From a virus: a stretch of DNA of 29,402 nt. Positions 23,735 through 29,402 of this stretch are shown here, piece after piece; within the stretch, counting starts at the first letter, position 1; each line of letters opens with the position of its first letter. The stretch lies in IMG/VR virus record IMGVR_UViG_3300008120_008257, positions 1 through 29,402 of that record; one strand, written 5' to 3'. The notes under the pieces were generated by a model that saw nothing but the letters and a program-made list of their open reading frames with translations, had not been told where the DNA came from and did not search any database. A program made the position numbers and the translations under genes.

Positions 23735-26404
23735 TTAATCAAACGAGAATAGTTTACCAAATGTATTATCTTCGATTGTTGAATTAAGATCCCATTCAAG
23801 CACTCCGATGAGATTATCTAATTTATTATTAATAATAACATTTTCCATTTCAGAATGATCAAAAGGAAGATCTTGGAACCACTTTGGCAATCGTAGTTCA
23901 TCTGTAGGATAAGCAACTGATGTATATCCTAATGGATTGTCTTTGACTTTACAAACAATTACTTTCATGCCGTCAACAATTTGCATAGCATATTTGTCAC
24001 CATTCATACGTCTTAATGTATTCCAATTAATGCTAGCACGTACATGTCCGGGCATATTAGCTTTACCTTGTTTTTCTTCTTTTGAGCCATATTCTGTTAG
24101 ATTATTAACACGCTTTGGTGTACCTTTTTCCCATCCTGGACGTGCTTTAAATTCAGTTCTAAACTCTATGATTCTTTCAAGTATTTCTTTTTCTCCAAAA
24201 CCATTAAGAACTTTTGTTAAAATTTCATTTAAGAATTCTTGCATAAATTCAGGAGTATCAGACCTTTTAAGATCTAATCCCATTGCCTTAATTTTACCAG
24301 GCTTATTGTCTACATCATACCGATTACCGTCTTTGTCATAATATAAAACAGCATATCGTTTTTTAGTAATAAACAATCCTTTACTAGCAACAATTTCTCT
24401 TCCTGCTTTAATAACTTCTCCCCGACTTGGCGGGCAATGAAATGCATCTAACATAAAGTCTGGAAATGTAGCATTAACATTTTCTGCAATTGTATTGTAT
24501 AGTTGGATTACAATATCTTTATCCCATGGTATATTTTTCTTAAGGATATCATTTTTTAATGTTGAATATGCCGAAAAATAACAAGAGTCTGTATCACCAT
24601 ATATAATGCTTTTACCTACATGGTCAAATTCTCCAGTAATCATTTCATTAACTTTGCCGGCCATATGGCGTGCAATACTACGACCTGTTAGCGTAGTTGA
24701 TTGACCAATACGCTTATCAAAGAAACGACAACCAGGATTAAGAATAGCACCGTAGAGTGAGTTAAGATTAATTTTTTTAACCAATTGACGTTTATCCCAA
24801 TATTCTTCATCTACGTCGTTACCTTCTTCTTTAGCTTGTTTAAGTTTCTTTTGTAGTTCTTTACGTTCAGCATACCAACGTTTTAGTAGACCGGGGATTA
24901 CACCTTCAATATCATATGTAAAGATTGTACCATTAGCACTAAGCATCCATGATTGGTTACTTTCGAATATTAGTCTATATACTTCGGCTGCACTTAGTAC
25001 ATCAGTTCCGCCGTTTTCCCAATCGACAAAAATTTCGAATGCTTTATCTTGACGCATAACTGCATCATATTCTAATGTACCAAAGAGTCCTTCCCATGAT
25101 CCTGCGAATGATTTCTTATGTATACCCATTTGTTCTCTAAGGTATTGGTCTGTCTTTTCTGGACGTAATTGACCTACAATAGTTTCTGGTCCCATGTTTA
25201 ACGCACGAATTACAGATGGATACAGACTGTTAATGTCCATTGATCCTATCCAATCATGCAATCCTTTTTTAGGATATGCAACATATGCACCTGCTGCTTG
25301 AGTATCTCCTTGTTCGTCTTTTCGATTTCTACTAGGAACAATAAGTCCTCTATGATGTGCTTCGTTAATAATTGCTTGTTCAGTAACAGCAACAACACTT
25401 AGTATTGTTTGAAGTAGTACTGTATTTTCGTGAGCAATTTTATTTGCTAGGTCTAAGAATTTAAGTTTTTTGTCTAATTTGTTTAATAGAGCACAGTCTT
25501 GTCTATTATATTCGATAAACTTTTTAAAATCGTTATTATATAGTTGATCTAATGTTCCTTCGTAAACAGTTTTAGATTCACCAATTTCCATTTCGCCAAT
25601 TGCATCTAGTCGATAACTATGACGTTCTTCGTAGGTATATTTCCTGTACAATTCGAGACTGTCCAGATGGACGCGACCAACAAGATCATAAGTAATAGCA
25701 GCCTTCCCATATTTTTCATATTCTCTCTTTTTCGGAAACTGGTTCCATAAACAAAATCTACGAGTATCTTCTTTGCTTAAGACTTTAGTAACACGATTAA
25801 CAGTATAGGGAATATCAAAGCCTTCTGAATTCCATCCACTTAGTACATCGGCATCTTCGATAAGTTGTAGAAATGTTTCTAGCATTTCTGCTTCAGTTTC
25901 AAACAGATGTGTATTAGGAAAGTCTTTTACTTGTTCAATTGCTTGTTCCATAGTGAGGGTTTTCGGAGGAACAGCGAGACATACTAGAGTATCAATCCAT
26001 TGTAAATGAACAGCAATAGCAGTAATAGGCATAAATGCATCTTCTGGACTTGCATAGCCTCTTTCCGGATCAAAATCGACCTCAATGTCAAAGAATGCAG
26101 TATGTAACTTTGGTGATTCTTGTTCTAGATAATATTCTTCTAGAATTCTAAATACAGCATTTATGTCAGATTCATAGAGTTTATGATTTGAATAAATTCT
26201 TTGTTCTTTGACAAAATCTTTATATGATTTTGTAGTTACTCGGCTTAGTGATTCGCCGTAGATTGATTTATATTTTCCTTTAGAATCAGGATAATAAAAT
26301 TGATATTTGGCAGGGTATTCTTTAAATATTCTACCTTTTTTTGGATCTCGTTCAACGACACGAACGACGTCTTTATCTCGATCCCAGATTGCATCAACGT
26401 ACAT
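23735..26404 (-). CDS. 43: Family B DNA polymerase (gp43-like)
   Basis: An 889-residue replicative polymerase with proofreading exonuclease, close to T4 gp43 in length (898 aa). Exonuclease motifs: FFDIEVD (Asp106, Glu108), NSEGFDIPYTVNR, and YNRQDCALL. Polymerase motifs in order: A in SMDINSLYPSVIRALNMG, B in KKINLNSLYGAILNPG, and C in IIYGDTDSCYF. The C-terminal LFSFD resembles the clamp-binding tail of T4 polymerases. I chose the ATG at 26404, preceded by AAGGAGA, over an in-frame TTG at 26446 that would add 14 residues unlike the family N-terminus. A hairpin overlapping this Shine-Dalgarno suggests translational autoregulation as in T4. Confidence 0.97.
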   Translation of the reverse strand: MYVDAIWDRDKDVVRVVERDPKKGRIFKEYPAKYQFYYPDSKGKYKSIYGESLSRVTTKSYKDFVKEQRIYSNHKLYESDINAVFRILEEYYLEQESPKLHTAFFDIEVDFDPERGYASPEDAFMPITAIAVHLQWIDTLVCLAVPPKTLTMEQAIEQVKDFPNTHLFETEAEMLETFLQLIEDADVLSGWNSEGFDIPYTVNRVTKVLSKEDTRRFCLWNQFPKKREYEKYGKAAITYDLVGRVHLDSLELYRKYTYEERHSYRLDAIGEMEIGESKTVYEGTLDQLYNNDFKKFIEYNRQDCALLNKLDKKLKFLDLANKIAHENTVLLQTILSVVAVTEQAIINEAHHRGLIVPSRNRKDEQGDTQAAGAYVAYPKKGLHDWIGSMDINSLYPSVIRALNMGPETIVGQLRPEKTDQYLREQMGIHKKSFAGSWEGLFGTLEYDAVMRQDKAFEIFVDWENGGTDVLSAAEVYRLIFESNQSWMLSANGTIFTYDIEGVIPGLLKRWYAERKELQKKLKQAKEEGNDVDEEYWDKRQLVKKINLNSLYGAILNPGCRFFDKRIGQSTTLTGRSIARHMAGKVNEMITGEFDHVGKSIIYGDTDSCYFSAYSTLKNDILKKNIPWDKDIVIQLYNTIAENVNATFPDFMLDAFHCPPSRGEVIKAGREIVASKGLFITKKRYAVLYYDKDGNRYDVDNKPGKIKAMGLDLKRSDTPEFMQEFLNEILTKVLNGFGEKEILERIIEFRTEFKARPGWEKGTPKRVNNLTEYGSKEEKQGKANMPGHVRASINWNTLRRMNGDKYAMQIVDGMKVIVCKVKDNPLGYTSVAYPTDELRLPKWFQDLPFDHSEMENVIINNKLDNLIGVLEWDLNSTIEDNTFGKLFSFD

Positions 26405-26436
26405 ATATTTTTCTCCTTGTGATTTTAGGCTCACAA
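26405..26436 (-). promoter_or_regulatory. Gene 43 leader hairpin overlapping the Shine-Dalgarno (candidate gp43 operator)
   Basis: On the minus strand TTGTGA (26436-26431) and TCACAA (26422-26417) form a perfect 6-bp stem with an 8-nt loop GCCTAAAA, extendable by a U-G pair. AAGGAG begins in the last two stem bases and the ATG follows 8 bases later. T4 gp43 represses its own translation by binding a short hairpin with an 8-nt loop just before its Shine-Dalgarno. The architecture matches, although the loop sequence differs. Confidence 0.6.
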
Positions 26437-26475
26437 ACACCGACAATGATCATTTATGGCTGATCTACCATATTC

Positions 26476-26775
26476 TTAAATATTTATTAATCTAATTAGT
26501 GCAACGCTATCAATTGTGACTAGTAGCAAGTAATTTGCTACCATACCAGTCGAACGTCGTGTCCACGCTGCCCAGCAAAATATCAAACATTGGATAATAA
26601 ACAAGGGATATAAAATTAAGAATGGCGGATTAGGTAAAGTCATACCCATCCATGTAGCACATATAATGCTCAATGCCCATGCTGTAATTTCTAGTACAAA
26701 TCTTAAAGGCCATTCATTAAAATCTTTTTTAGCCCAATTGTAAATGTTTGAAATTGTATTAGTAATTTGATCCAT
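26476..26775 (-). CDS. Small membrane protein (99 aa), three predicted TM segments
   Basis: A 99-residue hydrophobic protein. Three likely membrane segments are visible: about 24-44 (RFVLEITAWALSIICATWMG), 49-70 (PPFLILYPLFIIQCLIFCWA), and 78-97 (MVANYLLLVTIDSVALIRLI), with a short amphipathic N-terminal stretch. No signal-peptide cleavage site is evident. I recall similar conserved proteins in T4-like cyanophages, function unknown. It overlaps the upstream dsbA-like stop (TAATG) and lies 71 bases upstream of gene 43. A holin-like or membrane-anchoring role cannot be shown. Confidence 0.7.
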   Translation of the reverse strand: MDQITNTISNIYNWAKKDFNEWPLRFVLEITAWALSIICATWMGMTLPNPPFLILYPLFIIQCLIFCWAAWTRRSTGMVANYLLLVTIDSVALIRLINI

Positions 26776-27047
26776 TAAAAGTCTTTGCGTATGTTTGCAT
26801 GACCGCTAATATCAACAATAGTTTCGAGATCATCGAACTCACGAAATACTTGGTCCCATTGATCTTTAAGTGCAATACGAATTGCTTTACGAATAACACT
26901 AGGTTTAACGTCCAATTCTTCTGCAACTGCTTTAATAGTTTCGTTTAGACCTTCTGTAAGATCTTGAATTTCTTGCATTACAGTAACGCCCTCAGAAACA
27001 ATTTGTTTAATTTTAGCCTGTTCTGGGGCACCATATGATTTGCTCAT
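26775..27047 (-). CDS. dsbA: DsbA-like double-stranded DNA-binding protein
   Basis: A 90-residue helical protein that resembles the small DsbA proteins annotated in T4-like phages, which bind double-stranded DNA and in T4 enhance late transcription. The N-terminal APEQAKIKQIVSEGVTVMQE and helix IQDLTEGLNETIKAVAEEL are followed by a helix-turn-helix-like KPSVIRKAIRIALKDQWDQ. AAAGGAGA lies 4 bases before the ATG and a sigma70-like promoter precedes it, fitting early or middle expression ahead of late genes. Similarity is judged from memory of family motifs, so the name is moderately certain. Confidence 0.7.
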   Translation of the reverse strand: MSKSYGAPEQAKIKQIVSEGVTVMQEIQDLTEGLNETIKAVAEELDVKPSVIRKAIRIALKDQWDQVFREFDDLETIVDISGHANIRKDF

Positions 27048-27066
27048 ATTTTCTCCTTTATGTTTA

Positions 27067-27095
27067 ATTATAGCTTGTTAATTTACAAAACGCAA
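27067..27095 (-). promoter_or_regulatory. Sigma70-like promoter of the dsbA-like gene
   Basis: Minus strand TTGCGT (27090-27095), 17 bases, then TATAAT (27067-27072). The -10 is perfect and the -35 fair. The start would lie near 27060, leaving a 12-base leader that holds the Shine-Dalgarno before the ATG at 27047. Confidence 0.7.
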
Positions 27096-27098
27096 CTT

Positions 27099-27722
27099 TT
27101 ATTTTGCGTAAAAGCCCAATCTAGCTTGCGGCAATAGATTATCGGCATCGTCTTTGGATTCAATCCAAACATATCCAGAAGGAACATTTATTTCTTCTCC
27201 TTGCCACACTGGTATTAATTCTTGGTAAGATGTAGGATCGGGCGATGCTCTTAAATGGACTTCTATAATTTTATTTTCTATAAATTCTACGTTTATATAT
27301 TCGCAGTCGGATAGATAGCTTAGTAATAAAGGTAAATTTATTTTTTTATCAGTTTTGATCCATTTATTAAATTTATATAAATGATTTAGATCGTTAATGC
27401 CCTGCATTGCAGAAATTTGTTCCCATGCATTATTTTTCCATCGATAATCGATGCTGTATTGTTTACCTTTAAATTGTTCGCACCAAAAGTATCCAGGTGG
27501 CACACTGGTTAAATCAGATGGGTCTAATTTTTGTATAGACGCACAAAGCCCCATACCTCTTAAATTATATATAGGCCTTACTACATAGTTATTAAGTTTT
27601 GGTACAGGAACACCACCTGGTCCGCAAATATATCCAAGTTGCTCACTCAACCAAAGTTTATTAAACCAATTATGATGCTGTGGAAATTTGCGCCATGCCG
27701 AAACATCGTCATCAATAATCAT
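27099..27722 (-). CDS. Conserved phage protein of unknown function (207 aa)
   Basis: A 207-residue protein. Visible features: MIIDDDVSAWRKFPQHHNWF at the start, VPVPKLNNYVVRPIYNLRGM with a Gly-Met-Gly turn, PPGYFWCEQFKGKQYSIDYR, and a C-terminal VPSGYVWIESKDDADN. The RPIYNLRGMG and FxGxxxSIDY pattern faintly recalls ATP-grasp proteins, but I cannot place the metal-binding residues. I chose the ATG at 27722 because its ATGA overlaps the stop of the preceding frame; an ATG at 27755 is also in frame but inside that reading frame and without a Shine-Dalgarno. It is probably coupled to the frameshifted upstream gene. Confidence 0.6.
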   Translation of the reverse strand: MIIDDDVSAWRKFPQHHNWFNKLWLSEQLGYICGPGGVPVPKLNNYVVRPIYNLRGMGLCASIQKLDPSDLTSVPPGYFWCEQFKGKQYSIDYRWKNNAWEQISAMQGINDLNHLYKFNKWIKTDKKINLPLLLSYLSDCEYINVEFIENKIIEVHLRASPDPTSYQELIPVWQGEEINVPSGYVWIESKDDADNLLPQARLGFYAK

Positions 27723-27940
27723 GTCTTCTCTATTGCGTGTTTTCTGGCAGACCATGCCATTTGAACTTTTTTCTCTGGTGTTTTGTTTCTAAACTGATGA
27801 TAACGATTTGGATCAGCGCTCAAGAATGTATCTTCCCATTGGTCAAGAGGGACTTGTGGAGTTAGTTTAACTACCGGTTTTGGTTTATCTTTATCTTGAG
27901 CAGGAGGAGCAGCCGGATCTACTGGCTCCTGCTCTTTTAT
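27719..27940 (-). CDS. 73-residue extension reached by -1 frameshifting (no start codon of its own)
   Basis: This open frame starts at a stop (about 27976) and has no ATG or GTG before its far end and only one TTG (near residue 40), which would leave a fragment. It encodes an acidic Pro-rich linker (PVDPAAPPAQDKDKPKP) followed by a compact segment with PLDQWEDTFLSADPNRYHQF and KVQMAWSARKHA. Its codon pattern is protein-like, and its TGA overlaps the next ATG (ATGA). It is entered by a -1 shift from the upstream gene at the A7 run, giving a fused C-terminus. A single-base homopolymer indel in the upstream gene is the alternative explanation. Confidence 0.65.
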   Translation of the reverse strand: MKEQEPVDPAAPPAQDKDKPKPVVKLTPQVPLDQWEDTFLSADPNRYHQFRNKTPEKKVQMAWSARKHAIEKT

Positions 27941-27946
27941 TTTTTT
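27898..27946 (-). promoter_or_regulatory. Programmed -1 frameshift signal: A7 slippery run plus stem-loop
   Basis: In the frame of the upstream gene the codons are CTA-AAA-AAA-TAA, so the heptamer A-AAA-AAA (27946-27940) ends directly at the stop. After a 5-base spacer (TAAAA) begins GAGCAGGAG (27934-27926). Its perfect 9-bp complement CTCCTGCTC lies at 27906-27898, with a short inner CC/GG pairing in the loop. Slippery heptamer, spacer and GC-rich stem are the three parts of a bacterial -1 frameshift signal. Confidence 0.65.
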
Positions 27947-29402
27947 AGTTTTGATTCTAAGGTTGAGGATAAATGGTTAAAATAGTTGTCCTCATTTGTT
28001 GGCACACAATTGGGAACTGTTTTTCCATTTTTCTTTTTAGTTCCTACAGGTTTGTAGCCTTTCCAGCAAGGATTATCTTTCGGATCTTTTAATCCTTCTC
28101 CGACACTTTTTTCTTTTTCATTTTTTAATCGAGGTAAATTAGTAGGGGTCCATTTATGTCCTTGTTTAGAAGCAGTCCTTGCTTCGTCTCGCCACTTCTT
28201 ATTTGTTTCTCGTTGATCGATATTAGGACTTTCTGCTACATTTTTCTCTCTAAATTTTAATTGTCCTTGTGCAGTATCTCTGTCTAAATCATGTGGTGTT
28301 TGTTTTAATGCATCTAGTTTGTTAATACCTTTTTCCTTGGCTAGTGCGTCGGACCGATTCCACCAATCAGCTCTTCGATTATTCCAATCTTTGCGGTCTG
28401 TTTGACATTCTTTATAAAGTTGAACGAGTTCTGATGTAGTTGCATGTTCTAAGTCACTAGCATCCCAGCCTTTTCGTCTTGCAATATATTTGATTAATTT
28501 TCTACGTTTGTCAAATTCGCTGCCTGTTGGTAAACCTTCTCTCATACCTTTTCGACCCATTTCACCTTGACGCATTGTGTAGTCAGTGTAATCATCTTCT
28601 GGTTCTCTGTCAAGACTGCCATCTAAAGAAGCATCAGTAAATGAACTCATCCAAGCATCTTGGTAGATAGGATCTTCTGGATTGTATCCTAAATGTCGAG
28701 CAACTCGGCTGCTCATTTGTTTAATAGTTTCTTCGTCGTTGCCTTGGTCGTAGAGTTTAATCAATACGCTAGCAATCTTATCCTTCATTTGCTCGTATTT
28801 GATATAACCTGGAGTTCCATCATCTTCCGCCACACCTTCAGACTTTGGTTCCCAATATTTTCCAGGACCAAATTTACCACCTGCTTCAGGGTTAGGATAT
28901 TTAGAATACCATTTTCCGTTTTTAGTTTGTTTTAATCCTACCATTTGTGCTGTTCTCTCTTCACCAGGTCTGACATTATAAAAATACATACCTTTTGGTG
29001 GAGGAGAAGCAGGTCTATAATTTCGACCGCCTTCATCACCTAATTCAGAATCTAATTCTCTACGTTTGAAATCGGCTTTTTCACGATCTAATTTTCCTTG
29101 AAAACTGCCATAGCCTTCCGCCACACCTTGCTCTTTAGGTACAGGATTTTTAGGTAAAGGTTTAGGAGGAAACTTTACTTTTATATCGGACAATTTAGGT
29201 TTCTTTTTACCCTTTTGTAAATCTGGATCGTACAAAGGACCACCCCAGTCTGCTCTTTCCGCCACACCTTCTTCGTCGCCTGATAGACTTTGTAAGACGC
29301 TGTTCATAAAGTCTGCGGCCTTAGTAATTTTACTTTGTTGCCAAGCCTCTAGTCCTTCTTCTTCGCTTTTCTGTCTAACCATATCTAGTAGTTGAGCAGC
29401 AT
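27937..29402 (-). CDS. Modular phage protein with repeated EGVAE motifs, 5' end outside window
   Basis: At least 488 residues. The frame is open past the ATG at 29382 to the window edge (AAQLLDM precedes it), so the start is probably outside. The N-terminal segment AWQQSKITKAADFMNSV is a motif I recall from T4-like phage proteins. Three EGVAE-type motifs and one NVAE divide the chain into hydrophilic modules, and near the end CWKGYKPVGTKKKNGKTVPNC forms a small two-Cys basic module seen in other aquatic-phage proteins. It has no enzyme motif and is very charged, so a scaffold, core or DNA-associated role is a guess. It ends at an A7-TAA frameshift signal. Confidence 0.7.
   Translation of the reverse strand, partial: AAQLLDMVRQKSEEEGLEAWQQSKITKAADFMNSVLQSLSGDEEGVAERADWGGPLYDPDLQKGKKKPKLSDIKVKFPPKPLPKNPVPKEQGVAEGYGSFQGKLDREKADFKRRELDSELGDEGGRNYRPASPPPKGMYFYNVRPGEERTAQMVGLKQTKNGKWYSKYPNPEAGGKFGPGKYWEPKSEGVAEDDGTPGYIKYEQMKDKIASVLIKLYDQGNDEETIKQMSSRVARHLGYNPEDPIYQDAWMSSFTDASLDGSLDREPEDDYTDYTMRQGEMGRKGMREGLPTGSEFDKRRKLIKYIARRKGWDASDLEHATTSELVQLYKECQTDRKDWNNRRADWWNRSDALAKEKGINKLDALKQTPHDLDRDTAQGQLKFREKNVAESPNIDQRETNKKWRDEARTASKQGHKWTPTNLPRLKNEKEKSVGEGLKDPKDNPCWKGYKPVGTKKKNGKTVPNCVPTNEDNYFNHLSSTLESKLKK
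28824..28839 (-). repeat. EGVAE-encoding DNA repeat, copy C
   Basis: Contains the core AAGGTGTGGCGGAA (minus strand), identical to the copies at 29116-29129 and 29257-29270. It encodes Glu-Gly-Val-Ala-Glu with the same codons each time and marks a module boundary in the long modular protein. Confidence 0.8.
29115..29130 (-). repeat. EGVAE-encoding DNA repeat, copy B
   Basis: The same AAGGTGTGGCGGAA core at 29116-29129, about 290 bases from copy C, here read as Gln-Gly-Val-Ala-Glu. Codon identity across copies suggests recent duplication or recombination between modules. Confidence 0.8.
29257..29271 (-). repeat. EGVAE-encoding DNA repeat, copy A
   Basis: The same AAGGTGTGGCGGAA core at 29257-29270, about 140 bases from copy B, encoding Glu-Gly-Val-Ala-Glu. 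A fourth protein-level relative (NVAES) near 28235 has diverged in DNA. Confidence 0.8.

Noticed and set aside
23937-24341. 134-codon plus-strand open frame inside gene 43
   Set aside because: It lies antisense to the conserved polymerase C-terminus, has a Ser/Leu/Phe-rich composition typical of a shadow frame, and no ribosome site.
26417-26436. CRP-like operator reading of TTGTGA-N8-TCACAA
   Set aside because: CRP sites have a 6-base spacer (TGTGA-N6-TCACA); here the spacer between these half sites is 10. Position against the Shine-Dalgarno favours an RNA hairpin.
26405-26446. Upstream TTG start for DNA polymerase
   Set aside because: It would add 14 residues not typical of gp43, has no Shine-Dalgarno, and would run through the leader hairpin. 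The ATG at 26404 has AAGGAGA at good spacing.
1-29402. tRNA genes, CRISPR arrays, insertion sequences or integrase sites
   Set aside because: No cloverleaf with a recognisable T-arm, no regularly spaced repeats, no transposase or integrase motifs, and no terminal inverted repeats were seen by eye.

Overview
This window looks like part of the genome of a T4-like myovirus (tailed phage with a contractile tail), of the kind found in marine and freshwater bacterioplankton. It carries a T4-type family B DNA polymerase (gp43), a gp45 sliding clamp, a T4-type RNase H, a DsbA-like DNA-binding protein, thymidylate synthase and dihydrofolate reductase, tail-fibre/collar proteins, and an exact T4-type late promoter (TATAAATA). 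The DNA is AT-rich and densely packed, and many genes overlap by ATGA or TAATG. The host cannot be named from this sequence, but the minus strand has several good sigma70-like promoters.

Layout. (1) Positions 1-6879, plus strand: virion and host-contact genes. These are the 3' end of a small structural gene, a subtilisin-like protease whose frame is broken twice, a structural protein preceded by the late promoter, and three tandem tail-fibre paralogues sharing an N-terminal domain. The first paralogue ends in a tail-collar domain. (2) 6876-9383, minus: ThyA, DHFR and three small unknown proteins. (3) 9396-11814, minus: a metallopeptidase/VWA protein and a MoxR-type AAA+ ATPase, separated by an intrinsic terminator. 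The ATPase has a sigma70 promoter with a palindrome over its predicted start site. (4) 11872-14511, minus: small unknown genes and RNase H. (5) 14514-22602, minus: an accessory block with QueE, a QueD-like T-fold protein and a DpdA-like transglycosylase (7-deazaguanine pathway), two glycosyltransferases, a 2OG-Fe(II) oxygenase-like protein, GMP reductase, a HIT protein, a cupin and small conserved proteins, one of them only 51 aa. (6) 22583-27047, minus: clamp, DNA polymerase, a membrane protein and the DsbA-like protein. (7) 27099-29402, minus: a protein of unknown function and a long modular protein entering from the right edge.

How the genes fit together. QueE, the QueD-like protein and DpdA suggest that this phage makes a 7-deazaguanine precursor and exchanges it into its DNA. 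The nearby glycosyltransferases, oxygenase and GMP reductase could add to or feed that modification, but this is inference. ThyA, DHFR and GuaC reshape nucleotide pools, while gp43, gp45 and RNase H belong to the replisome.

The most interesting regulatory signals are three. A complete -1 frameshifting signal (A7 slippery run, 5-nt spacer, 9-bp stem) sits at the end of the 481-codon modular gene and would add 73 residues from a frame with no start codon that could account for it. A hairpin with an 8-nt loop abuts the Shine-Dalgarno of gene 43, as in the T4 gp43 autogenous operator. A perfect-consensus promoter is placed so that its transcript would begin at the ATG of the gene at 21027. No rRNA, tRNA, CRISPR array or insertion sequence was seen, and no gene-free stretch exceeds 300 bases.
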